Positions 8,414-18,300 of a stretch of DNA of 64,000 bases are shown here, in pieces; the stretch's first letter is position 1; every line of letters begins with the position of its first letter. The stretch spans positions 62,001 to 126,000 of the forward strand of contig CAMCVK010000006.1 in the NCBI GenBank assembly GCA_945881865.1, written 5' to 3'. Source of the stretch: Fimbriimonas ginsengisoli Gsoil 348 (GTDB taxonomy: Bacteria; Armatimonadota; Fimbriimonadia; Fimbriimonadales; Fimbriimonadaceae). Below the pieces are notes generated by a model. That model was not told where the DNA came from. It saw nothing but the letters and a program-made list of their open reading frames with translations, and made no database searches. Position numbers and translations under genes: made by a program.

Positions 8414-9514
8414 ACTCACCTGCCAGTTGTCGACGACTTCGCTGTCGGGCTGCCAGTCCGGAAGCTCCAGCATGATTTCGTCGGCGAGCGTGATCACAAA
8501 AGGATCGTAGGTACGGCGCAGTTCGTCGAACCGCCCGCCAGAGGTTTCTTCGCACAGAATCGGCGCGCCAACCTCCCGCAGTTGCTTGCACATGGCGGCG
8601 GCCATTTCTCTGGACAGCCGCGGGGGGCCGTTGAGGACTGGAGTTGCCCCAATGAGATACGACAAGTCCACGACCGCGTGGCGGCACATGGCGTAGGTCG
8701 CCCGCGCCTGAAACCGCAATGTCTTCCCGCCGGGCGCGGTGTCGTCGAAGGTCGTCTCGATGAGCACGCAGGCGTCCAAAATGGCCGTCATCGATCGCAG
8801 CCAAGATTGGCCGTCGTGCTGAGACCGGTAGTAGGCGAGCACCGGGAAGGAGATGAAGTTCTCAAGCAAGCCGGCGGCGAGGGTTTCCCATTGCTTCAGC
8901 AGCGCCTGCAATTCGGGCCAGGCTTCGGCTTCGGCATGCCGGCGGATCAACTCGAACGCGGTTGGCTCGGAACCCGCTTTGCTATCCAGCAGCAAAATCT
9001 GCGCCTCCCGCGAGCTAAAGAGGCCGTACAGCACCGGCACGAAGCCGATAAGAAGTCCTAAAAAGCCAAAGCCGGTCGCCGCTTCCGCAACGGCAAAGAA
9101 CCGGCCGAGGTTCGAAATCGGCGTGAGGTCGCCAAAGCCAACGGTGAAAAACGTGATGCCGCTGTAGTACAGCAGGTCGCCGAACGTCGGCGCGGGATTA
9201 TTTGCGTACTGAATGTGGCAACCCACCAGAATGACGGCATAGCCGAAAATGATGGCGAACGCCCAGATGCCGATGAGGCAAATGATGCTGAGCGGGCTGT
9301 AGGAGGCCAGCAAGCGGTGCTTGGTCTCCGGCTTTCGCACCCGGGCGGCGATGAACCGCAAGAGCGACCAGGTGATTCGGTAGAAAACCGTGGTGATGCC
9401 GAACCGGCGGTCGACGCTTCGCGGGATGACGAGCGATTCGATGCCGTCCCACGCGGCCAAAAACACGATGATGACGCCGACGATGGTCGTTACGATGTCG
9501 ATCGCCAGGTTCAC
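8387..9514 (-). CDS. Two-transmembrane potassium channel
   Basis: An ion-channel (Ion_trans_2) protein. The selectivity filter TVGFGD sits at residues 124-129 after a pore helix (LLYYSGITFF), flanked by transmembrane helices. Additional N-terminal hydrophobic helices occur at 5-22 and about 75-98. The remaining 200 residues are soluble and helical and carry no recognisable TrkA-N (RCK) domain, so gating ligands cannot be named. It starts at a GTG and is divergent from the toxin-antitoxin pair, with 83 bases between them. Expected in the inner membrane as a tetramer. Confidence 0.85.
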   Translation of the reverse strand: MNLAIDIVTTIVGVIIVFLAAWDGIESLVIPRSVDRRFGITTVFYRITWSLLRFIAARVRKPETKHRLLASYSPLSIICLIGIWAFAIIFGYAVILVGCHIQYANNPAPTFGDLLYYSGITFFTVGFGDLTPISNLGRFFAVAEAATGFGFLGLLIGFVPVLYGLFSSREAQILLLDSKAGSEPTAFELIRRHAEAEAWPELQALLKQWETLAAGLLENFISFPVLAYYRSQHDGQSWLRSMTAILDACVLIETTFDDTAPGGKTLRFQARATYAMCRHAVVDLSYLIGATPVLNGPPRLSREMAAAMCKQLREVGAPILCEETSGGRFDELRRTYDPFVITLADEIMLELPDWQPDSEVVDNWQVSKWEGVRHL

Positions 9515-9597
9515 GCCCGCATGTTACCGGCGGTCGACGGGAACACCGTCTGTATGGCCAACGTCTTTACAGGAGGGTAAGCTAAACCCTTAACGAA

Positions 9598-9873
9598 ATG
9601 GCAGCCATCCCGAAAGCCGAGCAACTGAACATCCGGGCGACGTCGGCCCAAAAGGCCAAGCTGGCAGAAGCAGCCAGCTTGCACAACATGAACGTCAGTC
9701 AGTTTGTGTTGCACACTTCCCTCGAGGCGGCCGAGGTGGTCATTGCCGAACAGCGACTCATCCGAGTCGGTAAAGAGGAACACGACTGGCTTTTGCAAAA
9801 GCTTGAAGAGCCGCCTCAGGAGATTGGTGCCGTGCGCGCGCTGTTTAGTACGCCGAGCGTTTTCGAATCGTGA
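9598..9873 (+). CDS. DUF1778 (TacA-like) antitoxin
   Basis: A 91-residue protein with an N-terminal ribbon-helix-helix segment (EQLNIRATSAQKAKLAEAAS) typical of DUF1778 antitoxins, which bind DNA and neutralise a GNAT acetyltransferase toxin through the C-terminal tail. The tail here ends RALFSTPSVFES. The stop overlaps the toxin start by four bases, the usual translational coupling. A strong AGGAGG lies at 9571-9576, about 21 bases from the ATG and so too far to be its ribosome site. It falls within an eight-codon open frame (9554-9580). No closer ribosome site is visible. Autoregulation of the pair is expected from the family. Confidence 0.88.
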   Translation: MAAIPKAEQLNIRATSAQKAKLAEAASLHNMNVSQFVLHTSLEAAEVVIAEQRLIRVGKEEHDWLLQKLEEPPQEIGAVRALFSTPSVFES

Positions 9874-10370
9874 GCCAGTTTTCTGGCCCGGTTCTGCTGG
9901 ACAAGTCTCACGATTTCGAGGCGTTCGACTGCGGAAGCGTGCCCCTGAACGCGTTCCTCGTTCGGCATGCGCTGGCGAACCAAGCGAACGTGAGTGCCCG
10001 GACCTTCGTCGGCCTGCACGACAACCGGGTGGTGGGCTATTACTCGCTCGCGGTCGGGTCGGTGCTTTACGATGAAGCTCCGGAGCGCATGGCGAAAGGA
10101 CTCGCGAAGCATCCTATTCCTGTTTTGCTAATAGCTAGATTCGCCATCGACAGAAATTACCAAGGCCAGGGTTTGGGAAAAGGGCTGTTTAAGGATGCCC
10201 TCAAGCGATGCGTCGGCGTGTCGCGCGAAGCCGGGGTCCGCGCGCTCATGACCCATGCAAAGGACGAGGACGCGCGGCGCTTTTATCTTCGCATGGGAAT
10301 GTTCGAGTGTCCATCTAATCCGCTTCACCTCTATCTGCTGATGAAGGATGTTGAACGCTCCGTGAGTTAG
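9870..10370 (+). CDS. GNAT acetyltransferase toxin (TacT-like)
   Basis: A 166-residue GNAT protein. The acetyl-CoA loop is FAIDRNYQGQGLG (about 91-103), and the C-terminal DARRFYLRMGMFECP carries the tyrosine (Y139) used as general acid in TacT, AtaT and ItaT toxins. Relatives acetylate the amino group of charged aminoacyl-tRNA and stop translation. The start is a GTG overlapping the antitoxin stop. Downstream lies only a short imperfect dyad (10385-10401). The motifs are intact, so an active toxin is likely; which tRNA it targets cannot be read from the sequence. Confidence 0.88.
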   Translation: MSQFSGPVLLDKSHDFEAFDCGSVPLNAFLVRHALANQANVSARTFVGLHDNRVVGYYSLAVGSVLYDEAPERMAKGLAKHPIPVLLIARFAIDRNYQGQGLGKGLFKDALKRCVGVSREAGVRALMTHAKDEDARRFYLRMGMFECPSNPLHLYLLMKDVERSVS

Positions 10371-10384
10371 ATTGCCTCAGCGGA

Positions 10385-10401
10385 CGGAGTGCGTGACTCC
10401 G
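10385..10401. terminator. Small hairpin after the toxin-antitoxin genes
   Basis: cggagt and actccg pair around a five-base loop, 15 bases past the toxin stop. There is no T-run. It could be a weak terminator or part of the repeat-rich gap that also holds a degenerate copy of the palindromic element near 10440-10466. Confidence 0.3.
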
Positions 10402-10480
10402 CCACGCGTCGCTTCGGCCCGCCTTGGAATGGGTGATTTCTCCCTCCACCACGGATGGGAGAAGGGTAGTGGTCTCAGGG

Positions 10481-11899
10481 CTACTTTGGCGAGCCGGAGA
10501 GCATCGCGAGTGCGAGTTCCTTCTGCACGAAATGATCCACGACCGGGTACGGGTAAGTCTCGCCGAGGGTCACACCGGCGACCAAAAGGTCCATCGGCTT
10601 CGCCTTAAAGGGGGCGTGCAGGTCGGCATCGCTCAACTCTGCGAGCTCAGGAACCCACTGCCGGATGAATGCTCCGGTCGGGTCGAATTTCACGCTTTGC
10701 AGCAGCGGATTGAAAATCCGAAAGTACGGCTGGGCGTCCGCGCCGGTGGAAGCCGCCCACTGCCAGCCGCCGTTGTTGGAAGCGAGGTCGAAATCCAGCA
10801 GCTTCTCGGCAAAATACGCCTCGCCGCGCCGGTAGTCGATGAGCAGATCCTTGGTCAGAAAAGAGGCCACGATCATGCGCAGGCGGTTGTGCATCCATCC
10901 GGTCGCGTTCAGGCAACGCATCGCCGCATCCACGATTGGGTAGCCGGTTGCGCCGTCGCACCAAGCCTGCCAGTGAGCCTCGACGCCGGGATAGACCAGG
11001 TCGCGGTACTGCGGCTGAAACGTGTCGTTTACGACGCCGGGATGGTGCCAAAGCAGATCCTGATAGAACTCGCGCCAAATCAGCTCGTTCAGCCACTTCT
11101 CATGGTTCGGCCCAAAAGACACCGCGCGCCGCGCGGCCTCGCGGATGCTGACGGTTCCGAACCGAAAGTGCACCGAGAGCCCACTGGTGCCATCGATCGC
11201 GGGAAAGTCGCGGTCTTCCTTATATCGCTTGGCTTTCTTCTCGAAGGCGGTTAAGCGCTTCAGGCCCGCGTCTTCTCCGGCTTCCAACCAAAGCTCGGTG
11301 GTTTCAAAGCCGAGGTCGGCGAGGTCCCATGGGCGAGAGAGCCCTTCGAGGGAAGCAGACGGAGCGAGACCGGATAGGTCCGGTTCGGCTTCATCCAAGG
11401 CCGTCGAACCCGAGAGCAGGGCCTTCCAGGCGCGGGCATAGGGGGAATAAACGCGAAACGGCGTTCCGCTTTGGCTGAAGATCTCGCTACCTTCGAAAAC
11501 CACGTGGTCCTTCACCGTTTCCAGGCGGACAAGCTGGCCTACGGCAGCATCGCGTTCGCGGGCATACGGTTCGTAATCTCGGCCGGTGACCACGACATCC
11601 GCGCCAAAGACCGCCGCAACGGCGGGAATCTCCTCGACCGGGTCGCCGTGCCGCACGACCAGTTGGCTGCCAAGAGCCCGCAGCTTGCCATCAAGCTCCT
11701 TCAGCGAGCGATGAATAAAATCGAGACGCCGATCTACCCGCGGCAGCGAGGAGAGAATGTTGCGGTCGAAGATAAAGACGACGGCGGTCTGCTCGGCAAG
11801 CCGAGCGGCCTCTTCTAACGGCCGATGATCAGAAAGCCGAAGATCGCGGCGGAGCCAGCAAAGGGCACGGGAAAAAGTTTTCGGCATCGCCAGACCCAT
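10481..11899 (-). CDS. phrB: Deoxyribodipyrimidine photolyase, class I
   Basis: A cryptochrome/photolyase family enzyme that uses reduced FAD and light to split cyclobutane pyrimidine dimers. The N-terminal Rossmann antenna domain begins CWLRRDLRLSDHRPLEEA. The FAD-binding region includes the signature WCDGATGYPIVDAAMRCL and WMHNRLRMIVASFLTKDLL, with FDLASNNGGWQWAA following. Length of 472 residues is normal. Starts at 11899 (MGLAMPKTF) and 11887 (MPKTF) are both possible, neither with a clear ribosome site. A single gene, so light or SOS control is not evident. A 6-4 photolyase or cryptochrome is less likely given the bacterial CPD-type motifs. Confidence 0.92.
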   Translation of the reverse strand: MGLAMPKTFSRALCWLRRDLRLSDHRPLEEAARLAEQTAVVFIFDRNILSSLPRVDRRLDFIHRSLKELDGKLRALGSQLVVRHGDPVEEIPAVAAVFGADVVVTGRDYEPYARERDAAVGQLVRLETVKDHVVFEGSEIFSQSGTPFRVYSPYARAWKALLSGSTALDEAEPDLSGLAPSASLEGLSRPWDLADLGFETTELWLEAGEDAGLKRLTAFEKKAKRYKEDRDFPAIDGTSGLSVHFRFGTVSIREAARRAVSFGPNHEKWLNELIWREFYQDLLWHHPGVVNDTFQPQYRDLVYPGVEAHWQAWCDGATGYPIVDAAMRCLNATGWMHNRLRMIVASFLTKDLLIDYRRGEAYFAEKLLDFDLASNNGGWQWAASTGADAQPYFRIFNPLLQSVKFDPTGAFIRQWVPELAELSDADLHAPFKAKPMDLLVAGVTLGETYPYPVVDHFVQKELALAMLSGSPK

Positions 11900-11927
11900 C
11901 TACGCAGGTCGGCGAGCGAGGGTAAGC

Positions 11928-11977
11928 AAATCGGGAGCGGCACCAGCAGAAAGCGGACCGGCACCAACCCCCGATTT
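11928..11977. terminator. Weak inverted repeat after the secreted-protein gene
   Basis: aaatcggg (11928-11935) and cccgattt (11970-11977) are complementary over eight bases, just beyond the stop of the minus-strand gene ending at 11992. The 34-base loop makes this a low-confidence terminator. Confidence 0.25.
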
Positions 11978-11991
11978 GAGGGGCTTAATCC

Positions 11992-12510
11992 TTACGGATT
12001 CGGCGCGCTCGTGAAGACGACGAGGTTGCCCTTGGCCAGCGTTCCGGAGAACGTGCGCGTTTCTTTGCCAGCGGTGAACGAAATCGTAAACGTGTCGCCA
12101 GTCTTGCCATTGTCGGTGACGGTCAGGTTCACCTTGCCGTCCACCTTAAGCGTTTGGCCCTTGCTTCGAACGCGAAGGGTTCCCTTGGCTTCGAGGGTGG
12201 CGACGTTTCCGGCAACCGTCAGCTTTCCGGCAACCGGGAGCTTGTTGTTCAGCGGGGACACCACGAGGCTGGAGACGGTCTTCTCTGCCTTGTTCGCGGT
12301 CTCGAAGCTGAGCTCACCAAAGACGGCGGTCTTGTTGTTCTTGTTGACGAAGTTGCCGAGCTTAACCTTGATCTCAGCGCCTTGTCCGGCGGCGTTCTTG
12401 GCCACTCCGGCACCCTTCACGCCAGATTGCGCGATTGGGTCGGCTTGAGCAACGGAAGCGAAAGCGAGCGAAGCGAGGGCGATGGTCGGCAGTAGATTGC
12501 GATAGTTCAT
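11992..12510 (-). CDS. Small secreted protein of unknown function
   Basis: A 172-residue protein with a clear signal peptide (MNYRNLLPTIALASLAFASVAQA). The mature part is rich in alternating hydrophobic and polar residues, Lys and Thr, suggesting an all-beta fold (KGTLRVRSKGQTLKVDGKVN). I do not recognise a family. The start is well supported: ATG at 12510 follows two ggag-like purine runs. A strong hairpin lies just upstream in the 5' leader. It could be a surface or periplasmic beta-sandwich protein; no catalytic residues stand out. Confidence 0.7.
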   Translation of the reverse strand: MNYRNLLPTIALASLAFASVAQADPIAQSGVKGAGVAKNAAGQGAEIKVKLGNFVNKNNKTAVFGELSFETANKAEKTVSSLVVSPLNNKLPVAGKLTVAGNVATLEAKGTLRVRSKGQTLKVDGKVNLTVTDNGKTGDTFTISFTAGKETRTFSGTLAKGNLVVFTSAPNP

Positions 12511-12526
12511 TGATTTCTCCTTTTCT

Positions 12527-12549
12527 CCAAGTCGATTTTATCGGCTTGG
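12527..12549 (-). promoter_or_regulatory. 5' leader hairpin before the secreted-protein gene
   Basis: ccaagtcgat and atcggcttgg form a ten-pair stem (one G-U in RNA) with a three-base loop, ending 16 bases before the ATG at 12510 and immediately before the purine-rich ribosome site. It could stabilise the mRNA, or be an operator at DNA level. Function inferred from position only. Confidence 0.5.
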
Positions 12550-12674
12550 CTTTGTTCCGTGGGGAAGAACGACACCATTTCCAGCCGGTTCACCGGAATC
12601 GGGGAAAAAAGTGAATTTCGGAGGAATCCTTGCCGGACACGGTTTCGGCCAAAATGGCGTAGTAGTGGTGTTCC

Positions 12675-14627
12675 ATGCCGCAGCCTGACTGTACGTCCCT
12701 CAACGAGGCCCTAGACCGGCTGGATCAGGTCGCACCTGGAGTTCCGCTCCTCGCGCTTGGGCAAACAATTTTTTGGGATGAACCCATGAAAGCGGGCGTT
12801 GCGCTGGCCGTCCGAAACCGGGATCGCGCCTTCGTGGCCGGCGTTCACGACACCGACTATTTCGCCAAGCTGGGCACCGGCAAGCGAGCGGGCAAGGGCT
12901 ACGAAAGCTTCCCGCACAACGACACAACGACAAAGAACCTTTGGAGTGCCGCCGCCGAGTTCTCGGCCTTGTTTGGCTCCGAAACGGTGGTCACGCGCGA
13001 TCTGCTGCAGTCGGCGGGGCTCAGAATTCCGCCGCTGGAGAAGGCTCGGCCGCGAATCATGGACGAGGCAACCGAAGCCTGGGGCTGGCGGGGCGTCGTT
13101 TCGCTGGAGGAGAACCCTCCGATTGCCGCCGAAGTCCCGCTAGACCGACTTTTTCCGGTCTTGTTGAGTGCTCTCGACGGCGCGATTCAGTCTTCGCTGG
13201 GTTCGCTCGCCGGCCAAACCCGTGAGGCGGCGACGCTCGCATCGGACCAACTCCACCGGTTTGTGTGTGACGAAAGCGACCTTCCGAACCTTCGGTTGGG
13301 TCAGTTCTACGAGAAGCTCCTGCCTCAGCTATACGATTTTTGCGCGGGCGAGGAAGTCCCGCTGGAAGCCACGTCCACGACGAAGCTGCTCCGCTTCAAC
13401 TCGCAAACCGTCGCGCTGGCACGCTTTAATCTAGTGCGTCGTTTTGTTGAACCAGCGAGCCGCGAGGTGGCGCGCGAAGCCTACGACCGCGCGATTCGTG
13501 GCGGAAGCGGTCAGTACGAGCTGGCGCGTTTTGGTTCGGGCGCGATTCCGTTCGACCTGGTGATTCCCGGCCTGGGGCGCGGAACAGTGCGCATCGGCAA
13601 CCGGGGCGTCGTGATCATGACGCGCGTCCCGCAGTTCCTCTCGCTGGCCAAGCCTTTGGCCTCTCTTGAAGAGCTGGCGGCGAAAGTGGAAGCGAAGTTC
13701 GGACCAAATTGCGCGCTGATCGGCAAGGCGGTCTCGCTCATCGGCATGCTCGGTGCGGAATTCAGCTTTGTGTTTCACGAGGGCGCCAGCAGCTACGTCT
13801 CGCACTCCCGCCGATTTCATCAACTTCTGGCGGAAGCGGGTTTTGCCGTTTCGGTCCATCCGATCCTGCGCGTGCGCTATGAAGCCTGGAATGCGCTGTC
13901 GCAGACCCACGCTTGGATCCGCCTGCCCGAGCCGTTCCGGCGGGCATTTGGCACCGAGGAACTGTGCGGGCCGTCGTTTGCGCAGCGGTGGCACGAGGTC
14001 GTGCGCGAGCAGGAAAGCTTCTTGCACGAACTGGGGCAGCTTCGGCGGCCAATCGACCTCATTCGGTACCTCGACCGGTTACTGGGCGGGTCGTGGAATG
14101 TCGTTGCGGACGAGTACGCCCGGTTGCAGGGCCGGTTGGATCGATTGCAGACCGATCTCGAGGAAACGATGACCGAGCGCGACCGGCTGTACGCGCTAGC
14201 GCGGGAACTCCGCGTGCGCCGGGTGCAGCTAGAGGCCGAGATGGGGAACCATTTCCGGGCAGAGATTTTCGAAAAGGAACCAACTGGGGCCGCACTTGCC
14301 GTGCGAGAGGAGTATTTGCTCCGGCTGGAGGAAGCCTCGGTCGCTTTGCGGACGGCCCGGGCTGATCTACGGCAACTGCGAGAGCGGCAACTTGCCCTCG
14401 TGCAAGACGAGGAGATTCGGCAGATTCACGTGCGGCGGCGCAGCATCGAGCTGGAAGCCGAACTCAAGAGGATGCGGCTGATTCGCGACGCGGTGATCTC
14501 CAGCAAGGGCCTGAAGAAAGCGAACGATCGGCCCAGCGCGTGGTGGTTCCCGCTGGTTTCGCCCGATGGCGGCTGGTTCGAGGAAACCATGCGCACCGCC
14601 AGCGCGTACCTGGAACCGCTAACTTAG
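12675..14627 (+). CDS. Unrecognised 650-residue protein with C-terminal coiled coil
   Basis: I cannot place this protein in a known family. It has no signal peptide or membrane segment, so it should be cytosolic. The first 470 residues look globular, with notable polar clusters (AGVHDTDYFAKLG near 55-67 and FPHNDTTTKNLW near 78-89) that could be active-site or metal-binding. From about 475 to 615 the sequence is long Glu/Arg/Leu-rich helix with heptad character (RLDRLQTDLEETMTERDRLY and ELEAELKRMRLIRD), a predicted coiled coil. It ends in a short aromatic tail (WWFPLVSPDGGWFEETM). It stands alone, facing the PhyH gene, with codon use like its neighbours, so it seems native rather than recently acquired. 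Confidence 0.75.
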   Translation: MPQPDCTSLNEALDRLDQVAPGVPLLALGQTIFWDEPMKAGVALAVRNRDRAFVAGVHDTDYFAKLGTGKRAGKGYESFPHNDTTTKNLWSAAAEFSALFGSETVVTRDLLQSAGLRIPPLEKARPRIMDEATEAWGWRGVVSLEENPPIAAEVPLDRLFPVLLSALDGAIQSSLGSLAGQTREAATLASDQLHRFVCDESDLPNLRLGQFYEKLLPQLYDFCAGEEVPLEATSTTKLLRFNSQTVALARFNLVRRFVEPASREVAREAYDRAIRGGSGQYELARFGSGAIPFDLVIPGLGRGTVRIGNRGVVIMTRVPQFLSLAKPLASLEELAAKVEAKFGPNCALIGKAVSLIGMLGAEFSFVFHEGASSYVSHSRRFHQLLAEAGFAVSVHPILRVRYEAWNALSQTHAWIRLPEPFRRAFGTEELCGPSFAQRWHEVVREQESFLHELGQLRRPIDLIRYLDRLLGGSWNVVADEYARLQGRLDRLQTDLEETMTERDRLYALARELRVRRVQLEAEMGNHFRAEIFEKEPTGAALAVREEYLLRLEEASVALRTARADLRQLRERQLALVQDEEIRQIHVRRRSIELEAELKRMRLIRDAVISSKGLKKANDRPSAWWFPLVSPDGGWFEETMRTASAYLEPLT

Positions 14628-15374
14628 CCGCTGGCCGTAGGCATCGCCGATGCCAAGCAACTGCATCTCGACCGGGTTGTTTCGTGCCGCCGCTTGCGCA
14701 AGCAAGCGTGAAGAAGGCTCGTATCCGGCCCACATTTTCATCCAGAAATGGCCGTAGTTGTAGATGAGCACCCGCCGCGCATGCTCGCTTTCGTTGTTCA
14801 CCGCGCAGTGGTAGACGCGCCCGTTGAACATGTACGCCGTGCCGGCCTTGCCGGTCATTTGGATCGCGCCGGGCATCTGCTTCGGGTCGTCGACGACCGG
14901 GAACTGCCAGGTCTCGGGAAACTTGTGGCTGCCTGGGACCATCGCTGTCCCGCCCGAAGCCGCGTCGACGTCGGAAAGCAAGAAAAACACCTTAACCATC
15001 ATCACGGAAAGCGGATGATGGACGCCGGTCAGACCGACGTCATGGTGCCAATCGGCGTGCGTTTTTGCCGTCTGCGGCGGCGTGATGAAGTAGTCGTTGT
15101 CGATCATCATCACGTCCTCGCCAAGCGCACTGCGCACCAGCGGAAACACGACCGGATGCCACAGTAGTTCGAGCAAAGCATCGTCGTATTCAATCGGTGC
15201 CTGAACCTGATGGAGCAATGCGCCACGCGCGCCGAGCCGCGTTTCGTCGGCCCGCCACACTGCCTCCGCCGCATCGGCGGCACCGCGCACCCGGGTGAGC
15301 TCCTCCGGCGACAAGGCATCCGGGATCACCAGGAACCCGTTTGCCTCAAATTGCGCGCGCTGCGTGGGGTTCAT
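14619..15374 (-). CDS. Phytanoyl-CoA dioxygenase (PhyH) family protein
   Basis: A predicted Fe(II)/2-oxoglutarate oxygenase of 251 residues. The metal triad is H110 and D112 in ADWHHDVG with distal H189 in VYHCAVNNES; an arginine follows at about 200. I chose the ATG at 15374 (MNPTQRAQF). It overlaps the stop of the large upstream gene by four bases, and the preceding open frame is only read-through of that gene's other frame. The overlap means translational coupling to the PA14/ThuA/DUF1080 protein and hints at a shared sugar or glycoside pathway, with the GntR/LacI regulator upstream as candidate controller. Confidence 0.87.
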   Translation of the reverse strand: MNPTQRAQFEANGFLVIPDALSPEELTRVRGAADAAEAVWRADETRLGARGALLHQVQAPIEYDDALLELLWHPVVFPLVRSALGEDVMMIDNDYFITPPQTAKTHADWHHDVGLTGVHHPLSVMMVKVFFLLSDVDAASGGTAMVPGSHKFPETWQFPVVDDPKQMPGAIQMTGKAGTAYMFNGRVYHCAVNNESEHARRVLIYNYGHFWMKMWAGYEPSSRLLAQAAARNNPVEMQLLGIGDAYGQRLS

Positions 15375-18300
15375 TTTTTCGATTCCAGCGGCGCGATCCA
15401 GAGGTTTCGGTATCGGATCGGGCCGTGGTCGCCCTGCAGCATCAGCGGGCCGGTCGGGCGCTCGTCCTCGAACATGCTGGCTCGTGTGGGACCGGTAACA
15501 CGGACTCGGCTTTGCACGACGACTCCGTTCAAACGGACTTCGATGAACTCGGCGTCTTGCGTCTTGCGGGTGCCCTTGAACTTCGGCGCGCGGAACACGA
15601 TGTCCAGCGACTGCCACTCGCCCGCTGGGCGACTAGCATTGATCCGGGGCGGCACTCCCTCGTAACCCGCATCGTTCTTCCACCGCTCGTAGACGCCACC
15701 GCAGTCGGAACTCTGGATGTCCTTGTTCGGCTTGCCAAACGAGTCGAGGATTTGGATCTCGTAGCGGCCCATGAGGTACACGCCGGAGTTGCCGCCTTTG
15801 GGAACGTTGAATTCGACATGAACCCGCGCATCGCCAAACTCCCGCTTCGAGAGGAGCGGTTCGGTGCCCTTCGAGTTCACTAGCTCGACATCGGATGCCG
15901 TCCAGGTTTTGCCAAATTGCCAGTCGCTCACCGCGTTGGCTGGCTTGGATTTCGCATTCGAATTTGCCGCCCAGAGGATGCCTTCGCTCAGATGCCGACG
16001 GAAAAGCAGCTCGTCGTAGGTTCCATCGGTGTGGCCGAGTGCGGTGTACCAGGAGCGGCCGCCGTCAAACTCGCGGCACCAAATCGCCGGATGATCGGCC
16101 ATTCGGCCTCCGCTGTAGCTGGATGGATCGAGATTTGCCAGCACGCGAACCTTCTCGCGCGGGTTGGATACAAAGTCGTACCACTCGTCAACGCGCGGCC
16201 ACACCGTCGGCAGGAACGACGTCGATGGGTGAGCGGCGTCTTCGATGCGAAGGTCGGCCGATTGAATCTCCGGGTGATGGGCGAATTCGCCGCCGGCTAG
16301 CTCCTTGAACCAGGGCCAGTTGTGCTCGGTGTCGCTCGCGGAGTGAACGCCGACAAAGCCGCCGCCAGCGCGGATGAACCCCTGGAACGCAGCCTTTTGT
16401 CCGGCGTCCAGGATGTCGCCGGTCGTGTTGAGGAACACCACCGCGTCGAAACTCGCGAGCTTAGCGGGGGCGAAAAGCGACGCATCTTCGGAGAACGTGG
16501 CCGTAAATCCGTGCTCCGCCGCGATCTCGCGGATCGCTTTCTGCCCGGCGGGAATCGAGTCGTGCCGGAAGCCGGTCGTCTTCGAAAACACCAACAGGCG
16601 CGGGTTAGGGTGAGCCAATGCCGAGGTGTGCGGCCAGGACGAAACCGGCAGCTTGTTCAGCGTGTACCAAACTTCGGTTGCCCAGAGCGGCGTTTTCGCC
16701 TCGTCCGTCAAGTCGAGGTTGAAGTAGACGACCCGGCCCTCTTTGCGGCCGGCAATGGTCAGGTCGACCGACTTACCATCGGCAGAGGCGGTGGCGCGGG
16801 TTACGGTGAGGTCCTCGCGATCTACCTTCGGCCCGCCGTATTCGAAGGTCGGCACGTAGCGCCATTGTCGGACCCGGAACCGCTTCAGGTCGCGAAGCTG
16901 GCCCTTCGGCACCGGTCGGTTGAATTGCACGCGAAAGCCTTGCTCGGTCACGTTAACCGACGCTACTTCGAACGCCGACTTCCCATTTGGCCGGATCTTC
17001 TGCAGGCCAAAGGTGGTCCACTTGCCGGTCTTAGGGTTTGTCCACGCCCAAGACTCAGTCGCGCCGATGCCGCCGATGTATAGCGCGCCGTCCGGACCCC
17101 AAACCAGTCGGTTCGTGCCGACTTCGAAGCCTTGCGAATACTGAACCGCTCCGCCTTGCCAAACGCCGTTGACTTTCTCCAGCCACCCGCGCCGCAGCCC
17201 GCCGTACTTGACATCGCTGATGAGCATTTGCCCAGTAAACTCGCCGTTCGGCACGACGACGGTTTGGCCGGGCGAGTTCGCGATGTCGCCCTGTGGAAGG
17301 TACATCGCGGGAGGCGTAAACGGTTTGTCGTCGAACTGGCCCGGTGCGCCGCCGAGCGGGTACTCCGAGTTCTTGAACGTCGCGTTGTTGAAGTGGCCGT
17401 AGAAGCCGCCGACCTCTAGCACGTTCAGCTTGTTGCTGGGTTGCCAGGCGCCTTGGTTCTCACCGACCAGAATCAGGCCGTTCGGGCCGTTCGAAACGCC
17501 GTTGGGCGTTCGGTGGCCACTATCGAGGAACTCAATGTTCGCGAGCGGCAGCGCAGAGTTGTAGGCCGCCGGATTCACGCGGAACATACTGCCGCGGTAG
17601 CGCGGGTTCGGGCCATTGATGCCGGGGGCATCAAATGTGATGCTCGTGCTGAGCGCGGCATACAGCCACCCATCCTTCTCGGCAAGACCGAACGTGAAGT
17701 GATGATAGTTGTCGGTTCGCCAGCCACTGCCAACCACTTTCTTCTCTTCGTAAAAGTCGTCGCGGTTCGCGTCAATCAGCTCGATAATTTGGGTCCGGGT
17801 TGCGACGTACACCTTGCCGTTAACCACCGCCATTCCGAGCGGCTCCTGGAGATCGGTGGCCGCGAGCCTCCGCGTTACGTTGCGACGATCGTTGCCGGTG
17901 ACGCCGTCCAGCAGCCAAATCTGGCCGTCCATCAGGTCCGGCTTAAACTGGCCGCTCTGGTTCGGCGGGAACGAGCTCACCAGCAGCTTGCCATCCGGCC
18001 GAAACGCCATGCCGCCAACCTGCGGCTCGAAGTCAAGCGGGCGAATGTTGACCAGATCCCAGCCGGGATGAAGTCCGGCAAGCGGCACGCCGTTGCCCGG
18101 GCGGAGCGCACCGCCGGGCCGCAACAGTCTCTTGGGGCCAGGTGAGGTAACCCGTGTGAGACCGGCGGGAACACGAAGCACCAGCGCATCCACGACGGAG
18201 AAGTCGCTCGCGCCGGATGGCTTCCACTCTAGCTTGAATTCTTGGCCGCCGCTGGCCTCAAAGTAGCGAATTTTCAGTTCATGTCGGCCCTTGGACAGTC

